Positions 6,754 to 16,243 of a DNA stretch of 36,256 nt are shown here, piece after piece. A program made the translations under genes and the position numbers. The stretch is from Oscillospiraceae bacterium (GTDB taxonomy: Bacteria; Bacillota; Clostridia; Oscillospirales; Ruminococcaceae), in NCBI GenBank assembly GCA_017460955.1, contig JAFTZY010000027.1, forward strand, positions 1 through 36,256. Reading direction: 5' to 3'. Every line of letters starts with the position of its first letter. Position 1 is the stretch's first letter. Under the pieces are notes generated by a model. The model worked only from the letters and a program-made list of their open reading frames with translations. It made no database searches and had not been told where the DNA came from.

Positions 6754-9272
6754 ACATTGCATTCGACGCAACTGCCATCTTAGGCCCCATGAGCAAGAAC
6801 CGGGGCATCGGCAACTATGCCCTGAGCCAGTTCACGGGCATGATCAACCAGGACAAAAACAACCACTACTTCTTCATGAACATGATCGAGAAGGACTACT
6901 GCCTCGGGGATCTCATCACCAACAAGGACCATTTCACGGAGGACTTCATCGACACCGGCAAGGACCATGTGCTGCTGCGCAATCCGGCCTATGAGAAGGT
7001 CATCGGGAATGTGATAAAGCGCTATCTCAGGGAAAACGACATCGACATTTTCTATATCACCTCCCCCTTCGAGTCGAGCTACATGCTCTATCAGAAGGAG
7101 TGGTTCGAGAACGTCCGGGTCGTTGTCACGGTCTATGACATCATCCCCTACGTCATGAAGCATCACTACCTGGCCGACAAGACGACCTATGACTGGTATA
7201 TGCGCTGTGTGGACAATCTGCGCTGGGCCGATGAGCTGTATGTCATCTCCGAGTCCGTCAAGACGGACCTCATCGAGTACCTGCATTTCCCGGCCGAGCA
7301 GATCAAGGTCATCTGGGGTGCGGTGGACGAGAAGTACGGCATTGTCAATGTCTCCGAGGCCGACAAGAAGGCGCTCATGAAGAAATTCGGCGTGACAAAG
7401 CCGTTTATTATGTGTACCGGCGGTGAGGACGGCAGAAAGAACCTCGACGGTCTGGTGCGTGCCTACAGCCTCATGCCCGAGCCGATCCGCGCAAAATACC
7501 AGCTCGTGGTCGTGTGCAAGCTCTCCGAGAACGGCCTGAAGGCGCTCCGGGGCGCGGCAAAGAAGGCGCATGTCGAGGACGATGTGATCTTCACGAATTT
7601 CGTCACCGACCAGGAGCTGATACAGTTCTACAACCTGGCCTCCCTCATGGCCTTCCCCTCCAAGTATGAGGGCTTTGGGCTGCCCATCGTGGAGGCATGG
7701 GCCTGCGGCACGCCGGTGCTGACGGCCAACAATTCGAGTCTGTGCCAGATCGGCGGGGATGCGGCCGTGCTGGTCGATGCCGACAGCGACAAGAGCATCG
7801 CCAAGGGCATGGCGGATATGCTCGCCGATGAGAAGATCCTTGCGGACTATGCCCAGCGCGGCGCCAAGCGGCTCGAGCTCTACCGCTGGAAGAAGATCAA
7901 CGACGACATCATTGCCCTGCTCGACCAGATCAGGCCCTATAAGCGGGAGACTGAATCGCAGACCGGGCGCCCGCGCATCGCCTTCTTCACCCCCCTGCCC
8001 CCCATTGAGTCGGGCATTTCCGACTACAGCGAGGACATCATCTCCGAGCTGTGCAAGTACTGCGACATCGATGTGTTCATCGACGACGGCTACAAGCCGA
8101 CCTCCGTGTTCCCGGAAAATGTCGCAATTTACGGATATAAGGAATATCCTGCCAGATCCTCGGACTATCTGGACACGGTGTTCCAGATGGGCAATTCGGA
8201 TTTCCACTTCTATATGTATGACTTCATCCGGAAGTACCACGGCACCGTCGTGCTGCACGACTACAATCTGCACGGCGCCTTCTATTACCGTGCGGTGACC
8301 GTGGGGAAGAAGGACTATGCCCTCTACCGGGACTTTGTCCGTGCGGATTTCCCGGACGGCTCCAAGGACAGCTATATCGAATCGGTCAGCCACGGCGGCG
8401 GTCCGGACATCTTCGGCATCGCGCTCAACAGCTACCTGATGGACCATGCCGCCCGTATCATCGTTCACAGTGAGGAAGCCAAGCGCGGCCTGCTTGCCCG
8501 GAACATTGCCCGCCATGTGGAGGTCATCGCCTCCTATGCGGTCATCACGCCCCTTGCCGACCGGGATGCCGTCAAGGAGGCCAACGGCTACAAAAAGGAG
8601 GATGTGGTCCTCTCGGCCTTCGGCGGCATCTCCCGCACCAAGCGGGCACTGCCCCTTCTGAAGGCGTTTGCGAAGCTCCATGAGGAATTCCCGCAGACCA
8701 AGCTCCTCTTTGCCGGAAAGCTTGCCGATGACATCAAGTCCGAATTCAAGTCGCTCGTCCGGGAGTACGACCTCTCCGAGAGCGTACAGGTCACGGGCTA
8801 TATCGAGATCGACAAGTTCAAGGAATATATCGACATGACCGACATCTGCCTGAACCTGCGCTACCCCTCGAACGGGGAGACGAGCGGCTCGCTCATGCGC
8901 ATCCTTGCCAAGGGACGCTGTGTGGTGGTCAACGACATCGGCAGCTTCTCGGAGATCCCGGACAGGGCCTGCATCAAGATCGAGAATGTCGGGAAAATGG
9001 GAGAGGAGCGCGAGCCCGATGCCATTTATGAGGCACTGCGCACCCTCCTTGAGGATCCCGACGAGCAGGCACGCATTGAGAAGGCTGCCAGACGCTTTGC
9101 CGAGGAGCATCTGGACCTTCGGATCGTGGCAAAGCATTATTACGACTACCTGTGCATGGCATGCGATGCGCCTGCCGTGACCGAGGAGGTCCTGAACACC
9201 CTCCGGCAGGATCCGAACCTGAGCCAGGCGGATATTTCCGGCATTGCCGGGACGCTTGCCTACGCCACCTGA
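6750..9272 (+). CDS. double GT4 glycosyltransferase (two GT-B enzymes fused)
   Basis: This 840-residue cytoplasmic protein contains two GT4-type glycosyltransferases in tandem. The first (about 1-395) starts MNIAFDATAI with a GIGNY motif and carries the donor-site region EGFGLPIVE (about 306-314) preceded by FPSKY. The second (about 405-815) restarts at RPRIAFFTPLPP, has ESGISDYS, and a donor-site region NGETSGSLMRIL near 707. Two catalytic modules suggest addition of two successive sugars to a growing glycan. Retaining chemistry is known for GT4; the donors cannot be read from sequence. It starts inside the stop of the methyltransferase gene (ATGA) with GGAGGTG upstream, so it is translationally coupled. 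The first module appears to have the fuller motif set. Confidence 0.9.
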   Translation: MNIAFDATAILGPMSKNRGIGNYALSQFTGMINQDKNNHYFFMNMIEKDYCLGDLITNKDHFTEDFIDTGKDHVLLRNPAYEKVIGNVIKRYLRENDIDIFYITSPFESSYMLYQKEWFENVRVVVTVYDIIPYVMKHHYLADKTTYDWYMRCVDNLRWADELYVISESVKTDLIEYLHFPAEQIKVIWGAVDEKYGIVNVSEADKKALMKKFGVTKPFIMCTGGEDGRKNLDGLVRAYSLMPEPIRAKYQLVVVCKLSENGLKALRGAAKKAHVEDDVIFTNFVTDQELIQFYNLASLMAFPSKYEGFGLPIVEAWACGTPVLTANNSSLCQIGGDAAVLVDADSDKSIAKGMADMLADEKILADYAQRGAKRLELYRWKKINDDIIALLDQIRPYKRETESQTGRPRIAFFTPLPPIESGISDYSEDIISELCKYCDIDVFIDDGYKPTSVFPENVAIYGYKEYPARSSDYLDTVFQMGNSDFHFYMYDFIRKYHGTVVLHDYNLHGAFYYRAVTVGKKDYALYRDFVRADFPDGSKDSYIESVSHGGGPDIFGIALNSYLMDHAARIIVHSEEAKRGLLARNIARHVEVIASYAVITPLADRDAVKEANGYKKEDVVLSAFGGISRTKRALPLLKAFAKLHEEFPQTKLLFAGKLADDIKSEFKSLVREYDLSESVQVTGYIEIDKFKEYIDMTDICLNLRYPSNGETSGSLMRILAKGRCVVVNDIGSFSEIPDRACIKIENVGKMGEEREPDAIYEALRTLLEDPDEQARIEKAARRFAEEHLDLRIVAKHYYDYLCMACDAPAVTEEVLNTLRQDPNLSQADISGIAGTLAYAT

Positions 9273-9288
9273 GGCAGAAAGGGATCCC

Positions 9289-11418
9289 ATGGAACGTGTC
9301 AAGGTCTTCCTTGGGCGGTACGGCCATCTGGTGCTCGGCTGCCTCCTGACGCTCGGTGTCATCCTCTGGAACCTGCGCGGCATCGGCATGTGCCATCAGC
9401 CGACCATCTTCCAGGATGAGGCCGGCTACTGGACCCATGCCGCCATCCTCACCGGCCATGACTGGAGCGGTGTCAGCGAGGGACTGGTCTGGTACTCCTA
9501 CGGGTACAGCCTGATCCTGGCCGTGCTCATGCTGCTCTTCGATGCCCCGGCCATGCAGTACCAGGCAGCGCTCGTGCTCAACGCGCTCATGCTCGGTGCG
9601 GTGCTGTGGGTGTTCTGGCTCATCCTCCGGCAGCTCTTCAAGAAGCTGCCCCCCGCCCTGCTCTTCCTGCCGGCGCTGGCAGGGGTGCTCTATGCGCCCT
9701 ATCAGGTCTACAGCCTGACCACCTGGTCGGAGATCACGGTGCTGCTGGTCTTTTCGCTCATCACCCTCACGGTCCTGCGGTCGGTCGAAAGCCCCCGCTA
9801 CGGGCAGATGATCCTGCTCGGCGTACTGTGCGGCTACAGCTTCATGGTCCACAACCGCTGCATCGGCATCGTGGCTGCCGTGTGCTTTACGATGCTCCTG
9901 GCCTTCCTGGGCAAACGCCTTCCCTGGAAGCATGCGCTGTGCTTTCTGGGGGTACTGTGTGCGATGTTCGCGGTGCATCTGCTCATCAAGCACGGACTGA
10001 CGGAAAGGCTCTGGGAGAACGGTCCCCCCGCTGCGAACGATGCGGGGACGGTGACCGGACGGCTCAAGACCGCCCTGTCCTCCGTGGAGGGACTCAAGCT
10101 GTGGATGTCCGTGACGGTCTCGCAGGGCTTTGCCGGCGTGATCTCGGGCTTTTGCATGCCGCTGATCGCCTACACGGTGCTGACAATCGGCATCGTACAC
10201 CGCATTGCCGAGGCGGTCGGACGCCGCCGCAGACAGGAGGAGGCCAAGCCCCTTCTGACGGTGCGCTTTCTGCAATATGTGTACCTCGTCTGTGCCTTCC
10301 TTGCCATGCTGCTCATCAGCAGCATCTTCATGACGAACTTCGACCGCATCGACCATGTGCTCTACACCCGCTACATTGACTGCACGCTCGGTCCGGCCGT
10401 GGCCATCGGCATCTGTCTGCTGCTTCGGAATGAACGCATGAAGCACCTGCCCCTCCTGCTCCTTGTGCTGGCCGCGGGGATGTATCTGGGTGTGAACCGG
10501 ACGGATGTGCTCATCGCACACCTGACCGATCCCCCCTTCAACAGCCTGTGTACGCCGGTCATTGCCGATTTCAAGTCGGAGCACGGTCTGGAATATTATG
10601 CCTACGCCTTCCTGGGCGCGGCACCGGCCATCCTGGCGCTGGGACTCTCCCAGCTCCTTCCCCGCCGCAAATGGCTCACGGCGGTGCTGATGACCGCGCT
10701 GTTCTCGTGGCTGTCCGTTTACCATACCGCGGCACCTCTTGAACAGCTGCGAAAGAACCAGGCAGCCAACGACAGCAATGCCAAGGTTTTCGACACGCTT
10801 GCCGAGGTACCGGACGAAGCCGTCTATGTCAAGGCCTCCGCCGGCTCCCTGCCCTACCAGGTGCAGCTGCATTTGCAGGACAAGCGCATTGAAATGGCCG
10901 GGGATATTGAGGAGATCCCGGCAAATGCGTATTTTATCTGCAAGATGGAGGACTGCCTGTCGTACTGCGACTACGAGCTGACGGCATACAACGACGACAT
11001 ACTTGTGCTGCGCAATGCCTCCCCCGAGGTGTTCTATTTCCCGCTCGACCAGATGTCCTTCTTTGACGAGGCGGCCTTCGACGAGGATGCACAGACCATC
11101 ATCAACACGGAGGATTCCTCGGTGCTGTGCTTTGGTCCGTATCTGCCGGCACAGGAGGGCAATTACGTCTTTGACCTGACGCTTGACATTCTGGAGATGC
11201 CCCCCGGCACAAAGCATTTAGGCACGGCCGAGCTCCATGCGGACGGACAGGTCCTTGACCATGTGGAGCTGACCACCGGTGAGCTTAATGACCATCAGGT
11301 CCTGCTCGACGCAGAGTTTCCCTATGCCCCCTCCCAGGTCGAAATCGTCGTTCTGATCGATGATCCCTCCAAAATGCGCCTGAAGCTGCGTTCCATCGCA
11401 TGCACTTCCGGGGATTGA
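9289..11418 (+). CDS. polytopic membrane protein, probable GT-C glycosyltransferase
   Basis: This 709-residue protein has an N-terminal hydrophobic helix (about 12-28), an extracytoplasmic loop with IFQDEAGYW (Asp43-Glu44), and about ten further hydrophobic segments up to about residue 485. The last 220 or so residues are soluble and probably extracytoplasmic. An acidic DE pair in the first loop is typical of GT-C enzymes, which take sugars from polyprenyl-phosphate carriers and act outside the membrane. I infer a role in adding a side-branch sugar to the exported glycan. The start at 9289 has AGAAAGGG upstream, 16 bases after the stop of the double GT4. It is the last gene of the plus-strand operon, before the terminator at 11468. 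It could also be a non-enzymatic membrane protein. Confidence 0.75.
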   Translation: MERVKVFLGRYGHLVLGCLLTLGVILWNLRGIGMCHQPTIFQDEAGYWTHAAILTGHDWSGVSEGLVWYSYGYSLILAVLMLLFDAPAMQYQAALVLNALMLGAVLWVFWLILRQLFKKLPPALLFLPALAGVLYAPYQVYSLTTWSEITVLLVFSLITLTVLRSVESPRYGQMILLGVLCGYSFMVHNRCIGIVAAVCFTMLLAFLGKRLPWKHALCFLGVLCAMFAVHLLIKHGLTERLWENGPPAANDAGTVTGRLKTALSSVEGLKLWMSVTVSQGFAGVISGFCMPLIAYTVLTIGIVHRIAEAVGRRRRQEEAKPLLTVRFLQYVYLVCAFLAMLLISSIFMTNFDRIDHVLYTRYIDCTLGPAVAIGICLLLRNERMKHLPLLLLVLAAGMYLGVNRTDVLIAHLTDPPFNSLCTPVIADFKSEHGLEYYAYAFLGAAPAILALGLSQLLPRRKWLTAVLMTALFSWLSVYHTAAPLEQLRKNQAANDSNAKVFDTLAEVPDEAVYVKASAGSLPYQVQLHLQDKRIEMAGDIEEIPANAYFICKMEDCLSYCDYELTAYNDDILVLRNASPEVFYFPLDQMSFFDEAAFDEDAQTIINTEDSSVLCFGPYLPAQEGNYVFDLTLDILEMPPGTKHLGTAELHADGQVLDHVELTTGELNDHQVLLDAEFPYAPSQVEIVVLIDDPSKMRLKLRSIACTSGD

Positions 11419-11467
11419 ACGAAAAGGATGCCCCTTCGGGGACGGGCGCGTTGCTGCCCACCCCGAG

Positions 11468-11519
11468 GCCCCCACCCTTCACCCGCTGCCGCGGGAGGGG
11501 AGGGGGCTTTCTTTTTTTC
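11468..11519 (+). terminator. terminator of the polysaccharide operon, inside foldback copy A
   Basis: A GC-rich stem (GCCCCCACCC and CCCGC on the left, GCGGG and AGGGGAGGGGGC on the right, loop TGCC) is followed by TTTCTTTTTTTC. This is a strong intrinsic terminator on the plus strand, 50 bases after the last gene. Confidence 0.75.
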
Positions 11520-11696
11520 TTATGCGGGGGACTGCGGTCCCCCGCACCCCCTGCATTTGGGGCTGCGCCCCGGGGGCTGTGGGGAATTGACTTTCCCGGG
11601 GTGTTTATCTGCCACTCCAAAGCCCCCTGTGGAAACAGGGAGCTGGTTTGCCCCCTCAAAAACAGGGGATGCAAGGGGGACGAAGTCCCCCTTGCA

Positions 11697-11749
11697 CAGA
11701 AAAAAGAAACTCCCCCTCCCCTCCCGCGTCAGCGGGAGAGGGAGGGGGC
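11697..11749 (-). terminator. minus-strand terminator-like hairpin, foldback copy B
   Basis: Read on the minus strand, a GC-rich stem (CCCCCTCCCTCTCCCGCTG opposite GCGGGAGGGGAGGGGG) is followed by AGTTTCTTTTTTC. It lies downstream of the dedicated terminator of the glycosidase gene (11835-11869) and points toward the plus-strand operon, so it may act as a second stop for convergent transcription. Confidence 0.55.
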
Positions 11750-11834
11750 TGGGGGGTGGCCCCCCCTCCCCAGAAAAGCAGCTCATCCCTCAAAAGAGCC
11801 CCCTCTAACCTCTTACCTCTCACCTCTACCCTCT

Positions 11835-11869
11835 AAAAAGCATCGCAGCGGACGGTGCCGCTGCGATGC
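11835..11869 (-). terminator. intrinsic terminator of the GH9/GH16 gene
   Basis: A perfect 12-base-pair stem (GCATCGCAGCGG with CCGCTGCGATGC, 6-base loop) is followed on the minus strand by TTTTTAGAGGG, 33 bases after the stop codon. Confidence 0.9.
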
Positions 11870-11901
11870 AAGAGGTATGGGGGCTGTCAGGTATTGTGCG
11901 A

Positions 11902-14900
11902 TCAGTGCTGGTTGTAGGTGACCCACTGATAGCGTGCGGTCAGGGGGGTGTTGCCGTTGTAGTGGCCCAGCCACTCATCCACGCCCGTGCCCGGCCAGGT
12001 GTTCATCATGATCTTGCCGGGGGTGGTGGGGATGTTGTCCGTGGCCGAGTAAACGGCTGCACCGTCCACATACCAGGTGATCCTGCCGGGCTGCCAGTCA
12101 AAGCCGTAGGTGTGGAAGCCCTCGGAGGCATCGAAGCCCAGGTCGTACATGTACTCATGGTTGCCCTGACTGCTCGTGTAGTAGTTGAACTGCACACGGG
12201 TCGTGTCCTTGCCGAGGATCTCGATGTCGATCTCGTCCCAGGGATTGTTGTCGGACGGGCCTGTGTAGGTGAAGAAGGAGGAAACAACACCGACGTTCTT
12301 GATGGCCTGCATGGAGGTCTCATAGTAGCCGTAGCCGTAGAAATCCGTGGTGCGGTACTCGGCACCGGAGTAGCTGTACTTGCCGCTGTGGTCCTGATCG
12401 ATGGTCAGGCTCAGGCAGCTGCCCGCAAGGGACGTGTTCTGCTTATACCAGCCGCAGTCGAAGCAGCTGCCGTTCGTCCAGCCGTCGGAGGCGAAGAACA
12501 GCGGGCTCTCGCCGCCTCGGAAATCTGCTACCTTGGTCGCGCCGGCATTCATTTCCGTGCCGTAATCCATGTAGCCGGAGGCGGTCATCTTAGCACCCTG
12601 CAGCGGTGCCTCAGTCGGAGCCTCGGTCGGTGCCTCATAGATCGGTGCCTGGGTCGGTGACTCGACCGGCTCGCCTACGGGGAGGGGCACCAGATCCACG
12701 AGGGACTTCATGATGTTGACGGCATCGGAGAAAGCCATGATACCGTTCTGGTCCACGTCGGCGTTCTTGACGCCCTGTGCCGTCAGGGTGAAGGAGCCGA
12801 GCTGGTCCTTGTTCACGCTGATGACGTCGATGATGTCGCAGTCACCGTCCACATCGGCATCGCCCCAGAGAGTCACTGCAAGCGTACCGCCGCCGGTGGG
12901 TGCCTCGGTCGGTGCCTGGGTCGGCTCCTCGGTGGGCTGCATCACTTCGGTGGGGTTATCGAGTACGGTCACAAGGTAAACCAGCGGAGAATTCCAGTAG
13001 ATGGTGATCTCGTTGGTGGAGTAGCTCTCGGAATTGTCCACATAGCACTTGGCAGCGGGCTCATTTGCGCAGTAGGCCTTGGCAGCACTGTCCTCGAGGT
13101 TCTGGTTCACACCGCCGACGAGCATGCCCTTCTGGGCCTGGTTCTGTGCCATGGACGGACGGTGATGCGGATTCTCCGGAGATACCGTACCGAAGCCGGT
13201 CACGAAGCACTCACCGAGCGGATTCTCACCGAGCAGATAGTCGAGCTGTGCCTGTGCGGCATCGAGGTAGCGGGAGCTGCCGTCGAGCGCATGGGCGAGA
13301 TAGAGGATGATGCCGGCATTGGCAACGGTCATGTTGCTGCCCCAGTTGTACTTGGACAGTGCCACGCCGTAGGGGCTGTTCTCGGAGAGTGTGGCAAGCT
13401 TTGCGGCCTGCGAGAGAACGGAGCTTTTGGCCTTGTCATAAACGGTGCTGTCGGGGTTATTCATGGTCAGGATGGCGATGTTGCCGTAGTCGCCGACCAG
13501 GGCCCAGTCAAGACCGTCCTGGGTGCCCAGGGAATTGAGCGCATTCAGGTACTTGGAATCGCCCGTTGTGCGGTAGAGCTGTGCAGCAGCCCAGTAGCGC
13601 TCGTCCTTATCGGACTTGTCGCCGTACTCACCGGTGGTGATGTCGGACGGATTCTGGAAGATGAGGTTCGGATTCTGCTCGAGGAACTGCCATGCCTTCT
13701 CGGCAGCGGTCAGGCACTTCTGTGCGTAGCTTGCATCATAGTCCTTGTAGACCTCGGCTGCCAGTGCCATGGCGGCTGCAAAATCGGCGGTCGCGGTCGT
13801 GGAAACAGGGGTCACGATGAGCTGTCCGGTCTCATTCTGCGGCATCACATAGCCGGGGAAGCTCTCGCAGGTCACCTTGTGATAGGCACCGCCGTCGCTT
13901 GCCTGCATCTTGAACATCCAGTCGAGCTCGTACTTGACCTCATCGAGGATGTCGGCCTTGCCGTTGCCGCTCTCCGGGATGCCGGTGCTGTCGCCGTAGC
14001 GTTCGGGGTTTGCCAGATACGCATACAGCAGATCTGCCACGGCCTTGGCACCTGCGACGGTGTAGCGGCCGTAGTCGCCGGCATCATGCCAGCCGCCGCT
14101 TGCATCGATCGTCTGACCGGTGCCGTAAACGACTGCCGTGCCGGTATGGCATGCTGCGTGGCCGAAGGTCGCATCCTGCACACCGCAGCCGCAGCGCTGG
14201 AGATAGAACATGTGAACAGCCTCGTCCATCATGTCGTCATACACGCCCTCGTCGATGGTGAAGGGATAGGAATCGTCCAGACCGCTGCAGCGGATCACAT
14301 AGGTGCCGTTTGCCGTCAGGTCGCTGAAATCGGCGATGCGGTCTGTCTCGTTGGCGGAGCTGTTCGTCACGGCAGAGGACAGTGCGCGGTTTGTGATAAC
14401 GGCCTGCCCGGTTGCCTTGTTGATGACGGAGAAGCTGTCGGCATTGCCGCGGACAACGGCCGTTTTCCTTGCATCCGGGATGTAGCCGAGCTGGCTTGTC
14501 AGGATGGAGGCTTCATACGGACGGTTGGCGCCGTAATCCACGGCACTGTCATCGACAAGCTCGAGGGACACATTATCCAGATAGATGGTGTGCTCCGGGA
14601 GCGCACCGCCGTCGACCTCCTCAAGGCCGCAGTTGAACACGAGCTTTGCCATGATGTCCGTCTCGGCTTCCATGGTGAAGGTGTAATCCACGGAGGTCGG
14701 ATTCGGACCGATGCTCAGGCCCTTCCAGGTATAGGCCTGGTAGGTGCCGCCGTTCTGCTGGATCATGCCCTCCACATAGCGGTTCTGGGTGCTGGAGATA
14801 TCGTACTTCAGACGGTACACGCCGTTCTGATACAGCGGGATGATGTCATAATACATCTGCACGGAGTAGGTCAGCTTGCCGGTGCTTGTGACCTTGAGCG

Positions 14901-15105
14901 CGAGTCTGCCGCCGTCCGTGGACAGCGAGCAGGCACCGCCGCTCTCCTTGTAGGTCCCCCAGCCGCTGGTACCGCTCTCAAAGGTACCGTTGCTGATGAG
15001 GTCGGCTGCATGGGCGGGCATGAGCTGTACGGTCGGCACTGCCATTGCCAGCATAGCGCATGCGGCAATTCCGGCGGCCAGGCGTCTGAATGTTCTCTTC
15101 TTCAT
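11902..15105 (-). CDS. secreted bifunctional glycosidase: CBM - GH9 - dockerin - GH16
   Basis: This 1067-residue exported enzyme should cleave beta-glucans such as cellulose and mixed-linkage glucan. A signal peptide (1 to about 33, ending MPAHA) precedes a CBM4/9-like domain (about 35-185, NGTFESG...GW). An Ig-like GH9 N-domain (195-280) and a GH9 catalytic domain (285-718) follow. GH9 motifs are [12 protein letters not shown] (about 340), NPHHRPS (about 640) and [16 protein letters not shown] (about 698). [14 protein letters not shown] linker leads to a type I dockerin (about 742-805) with two calcium loops ([12 protein letters not shown] and [14 protein letters not shown]). A second linker leads to a GH16 domain (about 835-1067) with catalytic DEIDIEILG (about 957). 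The ATG at 15105 has GAGGGG upstream; a longer start lacks one and would hide the signal peptide. An AraC gene lies upstream. Confidence 0.93.
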   Translation of the reverse strand: MKKRTFRRLAAGIAACAMLAMAVPTVQLMPAHAADLISNGTFESGTSGWGTYKESGGACSLSTDGGRLALKVTSTGKLTYSVQMYYDIIPLYQNGVYRLKYDISSTQNRYVEGMIQQNGGTYQAYTWKGLSIGPNPTSVDYTFTMEAETDIMAKLVFNCGLEEVDGGALPEHTIYLDNVSLELVDDSAVDYGANRPYEASILTSQLGYIPDARKTAVVRGNADSFSVINKATGQAVITNRALSSAVTNSSANETDRIADFSDLTANGTYVIRCSGLDDSYPFTIDEGVYDDMMDEAVHMFYLQRCGCGVQDATFGHAACHTGTAVVYGTGQTIDASGGWHDAGDYGRYTVAGAKAVADLLYAYLANPERYGDSTGIPESGNGKADILDEVKYELDWMFKMQASDGGAYHKVTCESFPGYVMPQNETGQLIVTPVSTTATADFAAAMALAAEVYKDYDASYAQKCLTAAEKAWQFLEQNPNLIFQNPSDITTGEYGDKSDKDERYWAAAQLYRTTGDSKYLNALNSLGTQDGLDWALVGDYGNIAILTMNNPDSTVYDKAKSSVLSQAAKLATLSENSPYGVALSKYNWGSNMTVANAGIILYLAHALDGSSRYLDAAQAQLDYLLGENPLGECFVTGFGTVSPENPHHRPSMAQNQAQKGMLVGGVNQNLEDSAAKAYCANEPAAKCYVDNSESYSTNEITIYWNSPLVYLVTVLDNPTEVMQPTEEPTQAPTEAPTGGGTLAVTLWGDADVDGDCDIIDVISVNKDQLGSFTLTAQGVKNADVDQNGIMAFSDAVNIMKSLVDLVPLPVGEPVESPTQAPIYEAPTEAPTEAPLQGAKMTASGYMDYGTEMNAGATKVADFRGGESPLFFASDGWTNGSCFDCGWYKQNTSLAGSCLSLTIDQDHSGKYSYSGAEYRTTDFYGYGYYETSMQAIKNVGVVSSFFTYTGPSDNNPWDEIDIEILGKDTTRVQFNYYTSSQGNHEYMYDLGFDASEGFHTYGFDWQPGRITWYVDGAAVYSATDNIPTTPGKIMMNTWPGTGVDEWLGHYNGNTPLTARYQWVTYNQH

Positions 15106-15178
15106 AAAAATTTCCCCTCTCAAAAGAATTTTCACGCATTCCGGGTCCGGCAGCGCATTCCGTCCCCGTCGTAATTCC

Positions 15179-15184
15179 AGTATA
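15179..15184 (-). promoter_or_regulatory. candidate -10 box of the GH9/GH16 gene
   Basis: On the minus strand TATACT lies about 74 bases upstream of the start codon. No good -35 box stands at normal spacing (TTGTAT is 20 bases upstream), which would fit a promoter needing an activator such as the adjacent AraC protein. Confidence 0.4.
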
Positions 15185-15246
15185 GCGCACTTTTTGCAGA
15201 AAGGATACAAACTTCTTGCTAATTTTAGTAAAATGATGACATGACC

Positions 15247-15284
15247 AAAAAAACCCGGCAAAAGAGGGAAACTCCTTGCCGGGT
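15247..15284 (-). terminator. intrinsic terminator of the AraC gene
   Basis: ACCCGGCAA (15253-15261) pairs with TTGCCGGGT (15276-15284), with a smaller inner GAG/CTC pairing. On the minus strand the stem is followed by TTTTTT, 15 bases after the araC stop. Confidence 0.85.
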
Positions 15285-15299
15285 CGCATTAAAATGCTG

Positions 15300-16070
15300 T
15301 CAATGACTGGTATTCTGTTCGGGGATGGGGCTGGTATCGGGATGGCGGTAGGTTTTCTGGTAGGCCTTGGGGGTCATGCCCTTATACTGCCGGAAGATCT
15401 TGATGAAATAGCTCTGGGAGCTGAAGGCGAACAGGCTGCTGATCTCGAGGGTGGAGAACTCCGAATAGCGCAGCAGGCCTGCGGCGGCCTCGATCTTCTT
15501 CCGGTTGACATAGTCGCTGAAATTCATACCGGTCTCGGCCTTGAACAGGCGCGAGAGGTAGGCGCTGCTGATATGCAGATGTGCGGCGGTATCCTCGAGA
15601 CGGATGCGGCTGTGGAGGTTGTCGCTGATGTAGTCCATCGCACAGACCACGGGCTTGGAAAAGACGGCGCTTGTGCGGACACTGCGCATATGCCGGGTAT
15701 AGGTCTCGATCATCTGCCAGTGGACCTTGCGCACCTCCTCGATGCTGCGGCACTCGTCGGCGCGGTTGATGTAGAAATCGCTGAGCTGGTAGGCCTCCTC
15801 CGGGGTCATGCCGCTGCGCACGCAGAAGCGTGCCACGATGGAGGCGGAGACAACAAAATGGTATTTGATGTTCCGGAGCGGATCCTTGCTGAGGACACCG
15901 CAGCCCGGATCGCTGCACAGGGGCGTGGCAAAGACCCGCACGAGCTCCATATCCCCCGAGCCGATGCTCTCATAGAACGCGACCTCCCGGTCGAAGGACG
16001 CATGGACGAACTGCTCCTCCCGCTGGGCAAACAGATGATGGGCCAACAGCTTTTCAGAATCTGTATTCAT
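15300..16070 (-). CDS. AraC-family transcriptional regulator
   Basis: This 256-residue protein has a C-terminal double helix-turn-helix (about 155-250) typical of AraC/XylS regulators: ISDNLHSRIRLEDTAAHLHI, SSAYLSRLFKAETG, then SFYIKIFR-like FSSQSYFIKIFRQYKGMTPKAY. The N-terminal part (about 1-150) is not a cupin I can recognise; it contains ISDFYINRADECRS and probably senses a signal or dimerises. The start at 16070 follows GGGGG in AAAGGGGGATCCCC; upstream sequence in the same frame is promoter DNA. It has its own consensus promoter and terminator and lies immediately upstream of the GH9/GH16 enzyme on the same strand, so control of that gene is a reasonable inference. Neither ligand nor operator could be read. 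Confidence 0.88.
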   Translation of the reverse strand: MNTDSEKLLAHHLFAQREEQFVHASFDREVAFYESIGSGDMELVRVFATPLCSDPGCGVLSKDPLRNIKYHFVVSASIVARFCVRSGMTPEEAYQLSDFYINRADECRSIEEVRKVHWQMIETYTRHMRSVRTSAVFSKPVVCAMDYISDNLHSRIRLEDTAAHLHISSAYLSRLFKAETGMNFSDYVNRKKIEAAAGLLRYSEFSTLEISSLFAFSSQSYFIKIFRQYKGMTPKAYQKTYRHPDTSPIPEQNTSH

Positions 16071-16115
16071 GGGGATCCCCCTTTCCGTCGGATACCGGAT
16101 GTTCCGGACAGTTTT

Positions 16116-16144
16116 ATTATACCACAAAAAGCTTTTGCAGGCAA
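16116..16144 (-). promoter_or_regulatory. sigma-A promoter of the AraC gene
   Basis: On the minus strand TTGCCT (16139-16144), a 17-base spacer and TATAAT (16116-16121) stand about 45 bases upstream of the start codon. Confidence 0.8.
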
Positions 16145-16186
16145 GGGAAAATGCAAAAAACGCCCGGAAGATCCGGGGATCATCAC

Positions 16187-16236
16187 CCCTCCACCGCTTC
16201 GCGGTCCCCCTCCCCTTGCAGAGGAGGCTTTTTCGA
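16187..16236. repeat. REP-like GC-rich palindromic segment
   Basis: CCTCCACCGCTTCGCGGTCC contains the small hairpin ACCGC-TTC-GCGGT. The segment continues through pyrimidine-rich DNA to GAGGAGGCTTTTTC, whose GGAGG can pair back with CCTCC, giving a terminator-like shape on the plus strand. It resembles widely scattered intergenic repeats of the REP kind; copy number is unknown. Confidence 0.4.
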
Positions 16237-16243
16237 TACACCA

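Larger units (their letters stand above)
11457..11760. repeat. GC-rich foldback region between convergent units: two inverted copies and inner hairpins
   Basis: Copy A (about 11457-11520, plus) and copy B (about 11697-11760, minus) share the same stem core around CCCGCTG(C/A)CGCGGGAGGGG and the same trailing T tract, in opposite orientation. Inside lie two perfect hairpins: TGCGGGGGAC/GTCCCCCGCA (11523-11546) and TGCAAGGGGGAC/GTCCCCCTTGCA (11670-11696). These also resemble each other as inverted copies. The short proline/glycine-rich reading frames here have no start signals and are not genes. It resembles a REP or miniature foldback element; copy number in the genome is unknown. Confidence 0.65.

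Noticed and set aside
11400..11921. Proline/glycine-rich small frames on both strands at the foldback region
   Set aside because: Their residues come from palindromic GC-rich repeats; there is no ribosome site and the DNA is better explained by hairpins.
8974..15174. Long antisense frames opposite the GT-C gene and the GH9/GH16 gene
   Set aside because: No recognisable domains, no start signals, and full overlap with well-supported genes on the other strand.
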